From: S009-33 sp041694255
GTDB lineage: Bacteria; Patescibacteriota; Gracilibacteria; Absconditabacterales; Absconditicoccaceae
DNA: 64,000 bases
Direction of reading: 5' to 3'
Assembly: GCA_041694255.1 (NCBI GenBank)
Contig: JASMTN010000017.1
Span: 1 to 64,000, forward strand
The first letter of the stretch is position 1. Each line of letters opens with the position of its first letter. This document shows, one piece after another, positions 1 through 10,357 of the stretch. Below the pieces are notes generated by a model. That model made no database searches. It was given only the letters and a program-made list of their open reading frames with translations, and was not told the origin of the DNA. Made by a program: the position numbers and the translations under genes.

Positions 1-555
1 TTTACTTTTATTTATGTTGCAAGACTTATTGAATTAAAGAACCATAAACTTTTACTTAATGCCTTTGATGAATTTAATAAAAAAAATAATAATAGTCAAT
101 TAATTTTATTGGGTGATTGACCTCTTAAAGAAGATTTAGAAAATCAAAAAAGTAAATTAAATTCAAAAGATGATATTCATTTACTATGAAATCAAGAAAA
201 TCCTTACAAATTTATGAAAAATAGTGATTGTTTTGTTTTTACTAGTAATAGAGAATGATTTTGAATTGTATTGATAGAAGCAATGGCTTCTGGTTTGCCT
301 GTTATTAGTTCAGATTGTCAAGTATGACCAAAAGAGATTTTAAGTAAAAGTATTGATAATTATAATGAAGTAAAAGATATAAGTAAAAAAGAATATGGAA
401 TATTGTTTCCAGTAGATAATAAAGAAAAATTAGTTAAAGCTATGGAAAATATATATAATAATCATAATTTAATAAATCATTATTCAAAAAAGTCTTTAGA
501 AAGAGTAAAAGATTTTGATATAAATAATTTATTAGATAAATGGGAGGAAATTTAA
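1..555 (+). CDS. Glycosyltransferase family 4 (C-terminal part, cut by window start)
   Basis: The 184 visible residues are the C-terminal Rossmann half of a GT-B glycosyltransferase that moves a sugar from a nucleotide-sugar donor to a growing glycan. The GT4 donor-site signature is clear: ILLGDGPL near the start, then SNREGFGIVLIEAMASGLPV with the EGFG and conserved Glu residues. Four of the glycines are TGA. The gene ends TAA and converges on the next gene with a 9-bp gap. It sits at the edge of the polysaccharide locus; acceptor and donor cannot be told from sequence. Confidence 0.9.
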
Positions 556-564
556 GTAATTTTA

Positions 565-1434
565 CTATAAAAATTTTCTCCAAATACTTGATAACATATT
601 ATATAATCATAATTTTTTTGTTAAAATAATTAACATATATATAATTAAATTTTTATAGTAAAATATATAAATTTTTATAAAAAAAATAAATTTAGGGCTT
701 TTACTTCATGAACTTTTTTTAATTTCCATAATGGTAAAATATTTAAATATCTTTTTTTGTATTTTGATCTTTTCATATCTCCACAAATCCTTCAAAATGA
801 AACTATCTTGTAAATTATGAACCCTACTTTTGACAAGACATAAGTTTAGATGTTTAAAACTATATCTTGCTAATATTCTAACCCACATATCATAATCCTG
901 AGTAGTTCTTAATTTATCATCAAATAAACCAATTTTATTAAAAATATATTTTGAAATCAATAATGTGCATCAATTAATAATTCATTTTTTTGTTAGAATA
1001 TATAAAAGCTCATTACTTTTATAACTTAAGTTACATTTTTCTATTAAATTTCATTTATTATTAATTTTTTCTATATTACATGAAATAATAGAATTCTTAT
1101 CATCTAATCATTCCAAAAATTTTACTTGTTCTTCAATTTTATTAGGATAATATAAATCATCATGAGATAACCAAGAAAAATATTCTCATGTCATTTTTTC
1201 TATACCTAAATTAAGAGCTGTAGAAACTCCTCAATTATCTTTTTTATAATACTTTATTTTGTCACCAAAAGAAAGAGCAACTTTTTCAGTAGCTCAATTA
1301 TCATTTGATCAATCATTTATAACAAGTATTTCTATATTATCATAAGTTTGATTTAAGGCACTTTCTATTGCTTCTCATAAATAATTACTTCAGTTATAAA
1401 CTGGAATAACTATACTTACTTTAGGTTTAAACAT
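565..1434 (-). CDS. Glycosyltransferase family 2
   Basis: A 289-aa GT-A inverting glycosyltransferase. It starts MFKPKVSIVIPVYNGS, has the UDP-binding Asp in ILVINDGSNDN, and the metal-binding DxD equivalent in WLSHDDLYYPNK near residue 94. A QDYDMWVRIL segment near residue 165 matches the GT2 catalytic ED/xW region. TAG stop. It lies 5 bp downstream of the sugar reductase gene, as last gene of a minus-strand run making and transferring an amino-dideoxy sugar. A TGA codon breaks the frame only if read as stop. Specificity unknown. Confidence 0.9.
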
Positions 1435-1439
1435 ATATA

Positions 1440-2198
1440 CTAATTATCATTAAAATCACTATCTCCTATTTTATAAGTATGCCAATTTTTTGTAATAAGT
1501 GACATATCACGAGTTAGATTAACTCAACTATACTCATCTAAGGTAAGTTTTCAAACATTACTTCAGCCTAATTTTGCATATTCATACATAGATATTTTTC
1601 TATCTCAACATATATGGATAATATCTTGTCACTTATTATCTTCAAGATATTCTTTCATAGCCTTAGCTACTCACTGAGCAAAAAGATATGTTCAATATCT
1701 ATCAGTAAAAGCTTTTTCATACTCCCAAGGCATAGTTGTAAAATTAGTCCTTGCTATAAGAGTTTGAAAGTTTTCATCACTATATGATTTTACTATTTCT
1801 TCTGCAATAGCTTTTGTAAATCAGTAATAATGCTTAGGGTTTGGGATACTATCTTCATCATATGGAGCATCTTCTCAAGAAAATATACAAGCAGATTGTA
1901 AATATAAAAATTTTTCTACTCATAGAGATTTTGAAATTTCTAATAAATTTCTAGTTGCTTCTACATTTACTCTCCAGGCTAGTTTTTTATCTTCTTCACA
2001 AGCAGGTATTGATGCTAGTGCTGCTAAGTGGATTATGTATTTTGGTTTTTTTTCTTCTAAAAAAGATTTTATCATGTCAGGGTTTGTTATATCCATATCT
2101 TTTCTAGTTGGATATATAGCATTTGGAAAGATTTTTTTACATGCTTTTCAGAGTCTACCTGTTCAACCTGTTATAAGTATTTTTGATTGGTCTAACAT
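1440..2198 (-). CDS. RmlD-like sugar-nucleotide reductase (SDR)
   Basis: A 252-aa extended SDR. The NAD(P) loop is ILITGGTGRLGKA at residues 7-19 with two of its glycines written TGA, and the catalytic Tyr-x3-Lys is HYYGFTKA. It most resembles RmlD/WbjC-type 4-keto-sugar reductases. In S. aureus and P. aeruginosa the matching enzyme (CapF/WbjC) reduces the 4-keto product of CapE and carries a C-terminal cupin domain; here the protein stops after the SDR domain. Placed directly after the 4,6-dehydratase gene (9-bp gap), so reduction of that enzyme's product is the natural inference. Confidence 0.8.
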
Positions 2199-2207
2199 AT
2201 TAATTAT

Positions 2208-3203
2208 TTAGTCATTTAAAAATCAACCATTTTTTAACATCTTATGTATTTCTTCTTCATTCATTATCTCATCATTACTAGTGTATTTTTCTTCTTTCAT
2301 TTTTGGATAATTTTTATATTTATCATCAAGTTTTTTAGTCATAGGGAGAATAATTCTAAAATTATCATCTTCTACAGTGTTTACAGCTTCATATTCAGAA
2401 ACTAATTCTTCATGAAGTTTTTCTCATGGTCTTATACCAACTACCTTATAGCTTAATTCTTTATTATAATGACTTGATAAAACTTTTGCTAAATCCATTA
2501 TTTTACAAGCAGGCATTTTAGTAACAAACACTTCTCCTCCAAAACAATTATCAGTTGCTTTAAATATAAGTCAAATAGCTTCTTGTAGTGTCATAAAGTA
2601 CCTAGTCATTCATATATCAGTTATAGGAAGTTCTTTGTCAGTATTTTTTAGCAAATCTTTAAAAAATGGAATTATAGAACCATTTGTTCACATAACATTT
2701 CAAGCTCTTATGCATACAAATTTTGTATCACTATGCTCATCATTTGCTTGAATCATAAGTTTTTCTCAAAGTGACTTACAAGATCCATAAACATTTATAG
2801 GATTACAAGCTTTATCTGTTGATACATCAATTACTACTTTTACATTGTTTATTTTTGATGCTTTAACTACATTTTCAGTTCAAGTTACATTAGTTTTAAC
2901 ACTTTCTTCTGGATAATCTTCACAAACTGGCACATGCTTAAGAGCTGCCAAATGAAATACATAATCTACATTTTTCATACATTCAGTAAGTCTAGGCAGA
3001 TCTCTGATATCACCTATCATGTATTTTATATTATTGTATTCTGAAAATCTTCTTCACATCATAACTTGAGCAAGTTCTCACCTAGAATAAATTATTATCT
3101 CTTTAGGTGAATATTTTTCAAGTAATTGTTTTGTTAGCTCATTTCACCAAGAACCAGTTCAACCAGTTATTAAAATTCTTTTATTATTAAAATCTAATTG
3201 CAT
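2208..3203 (-). CDS. UDP-GlcNAc 4,6-dehydratase (CapE/WbjB-type SDR)
   Basis: A 331-aa polysaccharide-biosynthesis SDR. The loop RILITGGTGSWGNEL (residues 9-23), the VFHLAALKHVP segment and YPEESVKTNVTGTENV are typical of CapD/FlaA1/WbjB short forms. The catalytic Tyr-x3-Lys is altered to YGSCKSLGEKL. The enzyme oxidises and dehydrates UDP-GlcNAc to a 4-keto-6-deoxy sugar, often with C5 epimerisation. It lies between a UDP-GlcNAc 2-epimerase and an RmlD-like reductase, the set used for UDP-L-FucNAc. Soluble cytoplasmic enzyme; the exact product sugar is inferred from neighbours. Confidence 0.88.
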
Positions 3204-3220
3204 TTTATAATGTTTAAATA

Positions 3221-4270
3221 TTAAATATGTCTAAGTAATAATTTTACTATTTTTTGTGATACATCTTTATCTTTATAATCATTTGGTATATCTCAAATAT
3301 CAGTTTTGATTGCTACTTCCATAGAAGTTAGTATTTCTTTTTTTGTAATTCAAGATAGTATCATAGAATTGTTTTCAAGTAATTCTGGTCTTTCTGTAGA
3401 AGTTCTAAGAAGTATACAAGGAGTTTTTAGTATTGCACATTCTTCAGGGACAGTTCAACTATCTGAGAGTACACACTTTGCATGTTTTTCAAGATTTATA
3501 AATTTTTTAAATCAGAAAGGTTTTAATGCTTCAATATTTTTTCATAATTTTATATCAAATTTTTTAATCATTTCTTTTAATTTTGGATGAACAGAAAGTA
3601 TTACTTTGTATGTTTTTGATATTTCATTTAAAGCATTTGAAATATTTTCTAAATTTTGCTTATTTGTAACATTTTCATCTCTATGAAGAGTTACAAGTAT
3701 ATAGTCTTCTTTTATTTCTTTTTTTCAAATATCATTTTTATACTTTTCTATAATTTCAGTTATAGGATTTCAAGTAACTATAATTTTTGAAGGATGGTAT
3801 CACTCTGTAAGTAAATTTTCTCTACTTCTCTGAGTATATGGAAGTAAATAAGTAGATAGACTATCAACTACTTTTCTATTTGTTTCTTCTGGTACATTTT
3901 CATCATAACATCTATTTCAAGCTTCCATATGAAACACTGGGATTTTTTTTCTTTTTGCTACATAAGCTGATAATGCTGAATTAGTATCTCATAGTATTAA
4001 AATAACATCTGGATTTTCTTTATCAATAATTTTATCTATTTCTATATACATATTTCAAATAAATTCAAATCATGATTTTCATTCTTTATTTAATTGATAA
4101 TCTGGAAGTCTCAAGTTTAAGTCAGCAAAAAATTGATCATGTAATTCTGGAGTAAAATTTTGTCATGTATGCACAAATACATGCTTTGTTAGTTTATCTA
4201 ATAGTTTTATAGTCTCACTAAGTCTTATAAGCTCAGGTCTGGTTCAAACTATTGTAATTACTTTTTTCAT
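3221..4270 (-). CDS. UDP-N-acetylglucosamine 2-epimerase family protein
   Basis: 349 aa, full length for the WecB/CapG/WbjD family. The N-terminus VITIVGTRPELIRL and the motif ILGDTNSALSAYVAKRKKI (residue 95 on) followed by HMEAGNRCYDENVPEE are diagnostic. The C-terminal GT-B-like domain has LSDSGTVPEECAILKTPC, whose Ser-Gly contacts the UDP. It is the first gene of the minus-strand set 2-epimerase, 4,6-dehydratase, reductase, GT2 (gaps 17, 9 and 5 bp). In the FucNAc pathway this enzyme acts last. It starts just left of the flippase-3'-end duplication. Confidence 0.92.
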
Positions 4271-4329
4271 AAAATATTTTAATATATTAAATCTACTTTT
4301 TTATACAAAAAAAATAAACAAAATCAAAC

Positions 4330-4432
4330 TTAACTTTTCCTAAATCTTCTAAGCTCTTTCATAAAAATCTTAATCTCTCATAAATTAAATAAAGCTAATA
4401 TAACATAAGCTCCAAATCACATAAAAAGTAAA
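4330..4432. repeat. 103-bp duplicate of the flippase gene 3' end (copy A)
   Basis: This stretch matches 7414-7516 over 103 bp with only two substitutions. The other copy is the last part of the wzx reading frame, so this copy is a cut-off gene tail, with stop codon, that no longer has a gene in front of it. Together the copies bracket the ATPase and the first AbiE pair. Direct orientation. Confidence 0.93.
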
Positions 4433-4433
4433 C

Positions 4434-4461
4434 TTGATTTTTAATCTTTTATGTATATAAT
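4434..4461 (+). promoter_or_regulatory. Promoter of the AAA ATPase gene
   Basis: TTGATT and TATAAT boxes with a 16-bp spacer, 65 bp before the ATPase start. The same layout recurs before the first AbiEi gene and before rpmA. It starts right at the edge of the duplicated flippase tail. Confidence 0.6.
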
Positions 4462-4526
4462 TTCTCCCAGATTTGATAAAATTAACCTATATAAAACTCC
4501 CAAATTTAGTAATTTAATAAATTATT

Positions 4527-5882
4527 ATGAAAGAACTTAAAAGAAATATATATAAAGAACTGAAAAAATGGAGCCAGAAACAAGATAGAAAACCTTTAAT
4601 TTTGAAATGAGCTAGGCAAGTATGAAAGTCTTTTGCTGTAGAAAATTTTGCAAAAAATAATGATATAAAATTACATAAAATTAATTTTCAATCACAAAAA
4701 GATGCTGTTGATTTATTTCAGGGAAATCAAGATAGCAATACTATTTTGACAAAAATAGAATATTTCTTAGATACAAGTATTGATTTAGAAAAAGACTTGT
4801 TGTTTTTTGATGAGATACAAGAATGCCCTCAAGCTATCAATTCACTTAAATTTTTGTATGAAGAAAAAACAGAATTAAAAATAATTTGAGCTTGAAGCTA
4901 TCTTTGAATTATGAAAAACCAGGAATCTTTCCCCGTATGAAAAGTTGAATATATAGGGATGTTTCCTCTTACTTTTGAAGAATTTTTACAAGCATTAGAT
5001 CCTAAACTTTTTTGATTTTATTCAAAAATTGATATGCATAATATGCAAGAAATAGATAAATTTTTTCATCAAAAAATGCTTGATAAATTTTATCTATACC
5101 TAGCTATATGATGAATGCCTGAAATAGTTTCTTCTTTTATAGAATATTCTAAAGAAAAGTCTCCAAATGAAGTTTTAAATATAGTTAGAAAAAAACAAGA
5201 ACAACTTCTAGAATCATATAAATCTGATTTTGCAAAACATTGATGAGTAGTAAATTCAAATCATATATTAAATGTTTTTGAAGCTATTTCTCTGCAGTTG
5301 TCAAAAGCTGAACATGAAGAAACTGATAAGTTTAAATTTAGCTGAGTAATACCAAATCAAAAAGGATATGATAGAATTATTTGACCTCTTACTTGGCTTG
5401 CAAAAGCAAGACTTGCTATACAAAGTTTTATAATATCTGATATAAATCAACCACTAAAAGCAGAATCTCAAAAAAATAAATTCAAAGTTTTTATGCATGA
5501 TATATGACTTTTAAATGCAGAATTATCTACTCCAATATCTTCACTTTTGAATATTAAAGATTCTCTTTGATCTTATAAGTGATATATAGTTGAAAATTTT
5601 ATAGCTTGTGAATTGTTTGCTATTAAAGATAAAAATTTATATACTTGGACAAAATGACAATCAGAAATAGAGTTTTTATTTGAAAAATGAGAATATATAA
5701 TTCCAATAGAAGCAAAATCATCTACAAAATCAAGAAAAGCTAAGAGCTTGGATTTATATATCAAAAAGTATAAACCAAAATTTGCATATAAATTTACAGC
5801 TCAAAATTATTGAAAAAATAATTGATTTGAAACTTTTCCTTTGTATTTGATTTGAAAAGTTTTAAAAGATAGGAAATATTAA
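4527..5882 (+). CDS. AAA ATPase with DUF4143 domain
   Basis: 451 aa. An N-terminal AAA domain has Walker A GARQVGKS at residues 28-35, where both glycines are TGA, and Walker B LLFFDEIQ at 91-98. LTFEEFLQAL and the C-terminal DUF4143 nuclease-like segment (GYIVENFIACEL, then TKGQSEIEFLFEKGEYIIPIE-type residues with a Glu/Lys core) complete the family. These ATPases are widespread in archaea and CPR bacteria, role poorly known, often near mobile or toxin-antitoxin genes. Has its own promoter and hairpin terminator, and lies between two copies of a flippase tail, which suggests it came in as cargo. Confidence 0.9.
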
Positions 5883-5899
5883 TTTTTCCTATTTTTTTT
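5869..5899 (+). terminator. Rho-independent terminator after the AAA ATPase gene
   Basis: Perfect 8-bp stem ATAGGAAA/TTTCCTAT with an 8-base loop, then a run of T. The 5' arm overlaps the last codons and stop of the ATPase gene. Confidence 0.8.
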
Positions 5900-5909
5900 A
5901 ATAAAAAAC

Positions 5910-5937
5910 TTGATTTTGTTTTTAGAATCCATATAAT
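5910..5937 (+). promoter_or_regulatory. Promoter of AbiE pair 1
   Basis: TTGATT, 16 bp, TATAAT, located 39 bp before the antitoxin-like start. This separates the AbiE pair from the ATPase transcript. Confidence 0.65.
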
Positions 5938-5975
5938 TTTACCAGGATTTAGAAAATAAAATATTTATAGAAAAA

Positions 5976-6566
5976 ATGCTTATATCAAAAAAGTTAGCTC
6001 AAATAGAAGATATTATTTTAAAAAAAGACTTTTTAAATAAACTTATAAAAATATCTTGAAAAAACTATAAAATTGAAGATCTAGTAGGTCTTGGATATGT
6101 TTCAGTGATTAAAAAATGAGAAGTTTATTTTAACAATCAAATAAATGCTTTTAAAAATCCATATATCATAGGATGAGCTTATGTGAATTTTCAAAAATTT
6201 ATGTTTGGATGATTTGAACAATACAACAAAAAATGATTTATTGATCAAGTTTCAAATATTTTTACTATATATAATTTACAATATTCAAAAAAGATAAATA
6301 TAGTATGATTAGATTTTGTTTTTAAAAAAGTAAAAAAAGAATTTCTGTTTGGAAAAAAAACAAAAATGATAAATGGTTTTAATATATGATTTATGGATAA
6401 AGAAAGACTTTTTTTAGAATATGTAAGAGATTATATAGATTATGAAGATAGTTTTTTTGTAAATATATACAAAACATTAGATAAAGAAAACTTAGATAAA
6501 TATACAAATAAATATCCTATTAAAAAAGTTGTTTTAAAAATTGATGATATAAAAAAATGTTTATAG
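5976..6566 (+). CDS. AbiEi-like antitoxin (pair 1)
   Basis: 196 aa. A short N-terminal region that could hold the winged helix is followed by an AbiEi-like core (DLVGLGYVSVIKKGEVYFNN, then NPYIIGGAYVNFQKFMFGGF). In type IV toxin-antitoxin systems AbiEi represses its own operon and counters the AbiEii nucleotidyltransferase without binding it. The call leans on position: it overlaps the next gene by 10 bp, and that gene is a clear AbiEii. The sequence is weakly conserved and could be only a distant relative. Confidence 0.7.
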
Positions 6567-7417
6567 CAAATATAAAAAAATTTTTACCAGAATATGAAAA
6601 TTATAAAAAATCTGAATTTATAAAAATACTTAATTGGTCTAATAAGCTTTGATTTGATTCTTATAAGATGGAAAAAGATTTTTTACTTACTTTGGTGTTA
6701 ATAAAAATATGAAAAACTTATCCTGATTTGACTTTTAAATGATGAACTTGTTTAAATAAAATTTATTTTCCTTATTTTAGATTGAGTGAAGATTTGGATT
6801 TTACTTTAGATAAAACATTTTCAAGAACTCAAAGAAAAAGTTTATTAAAAGAATATGAAGAAAATTTAAAATCTGATTTGAATCTATTATGACTTAATTT
6901 AATTGAAAAAAGAACAAAATTTGATGAACATAAAATGGCAATATTTAATTTTGGCTACAAATCAATAATAGATAATTCTATACAAAACATAAAAATAGAA
7001 ATATCATTAAAAAATAAATTACAACTAAAACCAGTAAATAAAAAAATAAATTCACTTTATATAGATAAAATTTTTGAAGAGAATATATTTGATAATCATT
7101 ATATAAACTGTATAAACTTACAAGAATCTATTGCTGAAAAAGTTAGAGCTTCACTTACTAGGAAAAGTCCTGCTATTAGAGATTTTTTTGATATTTGGTA
7201 TATTAAAAATCATTCAGATTTTGACTTTAAAGATTTTGATTTTTTGAAATTAGTAAAAATAAAACTGGAAGAAGAAAATTATAATTATACTGCAAATGAA
7301 GATAACTATAAAAAGCTATTAAAACAAATAGAAACTGATTTAAAACCAGTATTAAATAATAAATTTGATTTTGATTTAGAATCTATTTATAATTTTATAT
7401 TAAATTTTAAGGTTTAA
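6557..7417 (+). CDS. AbiEii-like nucleotidyltransferase toxin (pair 1)
   Basis: 286 aa. The nucleotidyltransferase core is FKGGTCLNKIYFPYF (residues 60-74) followed by RLSEDLDFT with the metal-binding Asp pair (77-83). The family's third motif is present as EKVRASLTRKSPAIRDFFDI with Arg-Asp. AbiEii (DUF1814) enzymes act as toxins, in known cases by nucleotide transfer to tRNA. Its start overlaps the antitoxin gene by 10 bp, and its stop codon lies inside the duplicated flippase tail, overlapping the flippase stop by 4 bp on the opposite strand. Confidence 0.88.
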
Positions 7418-7516
7418 CTTTTCCTAAACCTTCTAAGTTCTTTCATAAAAATCTTAATCTCTCATAAATTAAATAAAGCTAATATAACATAAGCTCCAAA
7501 TCACATAAAAAGTAAA
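7414..7516. repeat. 103-bp repeat, copy B (native 3' end of wzx)
   Basis: Direct repeat partner of 4330-4432 (101 of 103 positions equal by eye). Here it is in reading frame with the upstream flippase, encoding the last 33 residues and the stop. Confidence 0.93.
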
Positions 7517-8943
7517 TAAGCAAGATTATTATATCTAAAATCATTTTCTAAAATAAATAAATCAGGAATTATTTGGAGGTAGATAATTCATATAATTCAA
7601 AGAATGACAATATTTTTAATATAAAAAAGCCAATTAATATTTATCTTTAAGTTACTATTTACATAATATAAACTTGCTAAAGCTATCATCACCCAACTTA
7701 TTCAAGTTGCAATTCAAGCTCATAAAGCTCACAAAGAAGGTATTAAGATAATATTTAATAAAATATTTAAAATCAAAACTGAAACAAGTATCTTGGTTCT
7801 TTTTTTAACTTGTCATATTCACATAAGTATACCAAAATTGATAGCAAACATAACTTTAAAGATACCAAAAACTGCTAAGTATGTAAGCAAAGTCCCACTA
7901 TATAGAAAATCTTCTCAAAATAAAACTACTCATATAACCTGACCAAAGACAGTAAGCAGTAAAGCTATAGATATAGCAAATATAATAAAATATTTATAAA
8001 AGAAATCTTGTAATAATCATAATTTTTTAGTATCTTTTTTATTGTATAATTCTGATATGATAGGAAAAAGTAAACTTATAATAGGTGATAAAAAGACCAT
8101 GATAATATTTGTCAAACTCATATAATTTGTATAATATCAAGCTTGTTCAGTTCAAGATATTACCAAAAGCATTTGCATATCTATATTGGTGATTATCATC
8201 ATAGCATTTGCTGCTATAAGTGTATGCAATCAAAAACTTATAAGCTTTTTTAATAATGCATTATCTTTTATAAAATTTCAGGAATTTACTTCTGTATAAT
8301 ACTTTTTTCTATATGAAAGATATAAAAGTATCAAAAGTACTACATTTCAAACTAAAAAAGCTAGTGAGTAAGTAAATAAACTACCTATTCAAAGTAAGAA
8401 AATAGTTATTATTCATATAGTTATGATAGATTGTTTTAGAAAGTCTGATAATTTTGGAACAAAAACATTTTGAAAAGAAGTAAAAATTCACTGCAAAGGA
8501 TTTGCTAAGTTTATAAAAACAAAAACTCAAAGGAAAATATATAATATAGTTTCTATCTGTGGATGATCTATATAAGAATTTCAAGCATATTGTATAAAAA
8601 AGTATATTCATATAGCAAAAACTATAGTCATAAAGATATTTAGATATCTTACTATCTTGTAAATAGTAGTTACATAATCTTTATTTTTTTGTATATAGTA
8701 CTTTGGTAAAAAATAAACTATAGATTCTTGATTTACTCATAAGCTACTAAGTATACTTAAAAGCCCCATAAGTGATAAAAGTCAGTATATAATACCAACT
8801 TCTGAAGGTCAAAGATCATTTGATAACACTACCCTAATTATATATCAAAGTGGCATAGCTAAAAAAGCAAATAGATATAACCAAAATCATTTGCTTATAA
8901 GTTTGTGAGTAAGTGTTTCATCTTTTAGGAGATTGTTATTCAT
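7414..8943 (-). CDS. Oligosaccharide flippase, Wzx/MATE-like
   Basis: 509 aa with about 14 hydrophobic segments; the N-terminus KGFWLYLFAFLAMPLGYIIR and the following GPSEVGIIYGLLSLMGLLS are typical of Wzx/RfbX (PST/MOP superfamily). The protein would flip lipid-linked sugar units across the cytoplasmic membrane for the polysaccharide made by the surrounding genes. Length is normal. It is transcribed with the second AbiE pair upstream (31-bp gap). Its last 33 codons are duplicated 3 kb away. Confidence 0.9.
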
Positions 8944-8973
8944 TTTTGTTTGATTTTTTAGTTAAATAATAAG

Positions 8974-9630
8974 TTAAGAAAAACTTGATTTCATATCAAT
9001 TAAGCTTATAAGTTCTTGAATTAAATTGTTTTTTACAAATGTTTTTTGTTCTTGAGTTAACACCTCTCATAGTCAATCAAGTATCTTATAGTTTTTAGGT
9101 AATTTTTCTAGTTTCTCTTTTATTTGTATAAGTGTTTTTTTGTATGTTTTTCAAGTCCTTTCTTCTATAACTTTCTCATTTACATCAAAAAGATTTTTAA
9201 AGAAAAAATATATATCATATATATCTCTATTTGCATTTCTTTCAATAAAAGAAACAAGTTTATTTGCAAATATAGTTGATTTATCTTGTACTTTTATATC
9301 TGTTCCATAAAAATTTACTATTTCATATTTATTATTTTTCCAAATTTTCCTATTTATTTTTATATTTACATCATATTCTCAGTAAGAAAGCAATATATTA
9401 TGACCTTTTTTAACTTTTCAGTATTTTTTTAATATATCTATGATTTCCTCATCTACTTGTTCAAAGTCTTCCAAAAGATCAAAATCTAAATCTGTAGAAA
9501 ATCTATCTAATCAATATAAAAAATAACAAGCAGTTCATCATTTAAAAGCTAAGTACTTACCAAGTTTTGATGAGAAAATATCCTTTAATATTAAAAACAT
9601 AATTTGTCTATGTTTATCAGTATTAAGCAT
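8974..9630 (-). CDS. AbiEii-like nucleotidyltransferase (pair 2)
   Basis: 218 aa. Core motifs: LAFKGGTACYFLYG (residues 27-40, two TGA glycines in a row) and DRFSTDLDFDLLE with the catalytic Asp pair (42-54), then KLVSFIERNANRDIYDIYFF with the Arg-Asp motif. The same DUF1814 family as the toxin at 6557-7417, but with different sequence and shorter, so a separate acquisition rather than a recent duplicate. Its start overlaps the AbiEi-like gene. Confidence 0.88.
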
Positions 9631-10183
9631 TGTTTATTATTTTTTTAACTTCTAAAATAACTCTTTTATTGTATATCAAACTTATCTTTTCTAACTTATC
9701 TTTATCTATATCTTCTAAATTATCAAAATAATAATTTGCTGATAAGTATAATCTATCACAGATAGCTCTTTCTTTACTTGCTATCATATAGTTTCATTTA
9801 TTTATAATTCATATAGGATTTAAAAGAATATCTTTTTTCAAGTTTAAGTATCTAAAATTTATTCACAAAAACTGCTTTGTAATAGTATTATCACTTGCAA
9901 GAAATATAGTATCTTGATAATCTTGAAATATAATTCATTCTTTTTTAAGAACTGTTTCAAAACTAATATATGAATTTTTTTTAAGTTTTGTTGCAAGTTC
10001 AAGTTTATTATATTTTTTTAATGTATATATTCATTTAGTTATATAATCAAAAATATTGTTTTTTACTCATCTTACAAAAAAACTTTTTATAGTTTCCTTA
10101 TTTTCTATTCATACAATATTTTTTATATCATTGTATGTAAAAACTGTCTTTCAAGATAAGATTATTTTATCTATATTTTTCAT
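9623..10183 (-). CDS. AbiEi-like antitoxin (pair 2)
   Basis: 186 aa. VFTYNDIKNIVGIENKETIK looks like a winged-helix N-terminus, and YNKLELATKLKKNSYISFET then GNYMIASKERAICDRLYLS match the AbiEi-type core (transcriptional repressor/antitoxin). The ATG at 10183 was chosen because the frame is closed by TAA/TAG just upstream. It overlaps the toxin-like gene by 8 bp, the usual coupling for such pairs. It does not look like a close copy of the 5976-6566 antitoxin. Confidence 0.75.
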
Positions 10184-10357
10184 ATATCATCTTATAAGGT
10201 TTAAATCTGAACCTATTATAATGAAATTATATGAAAATCAATGTTTTTTTATTTTTTAGCTAATGTTTCATCTATCATTGAAAAATATTGTTATTTTAAT
10301 AAAAATTTCATATATAGCTGAAATATATATTTAAATACTAAAATTAAATTTTATTTT

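Noticed and set aside
4330..7516. Target-site duplication of an insertion sequence
   Set aside because: 103 bp is far too long for a TSD, no terminal inverted repeats and no transposase were found.
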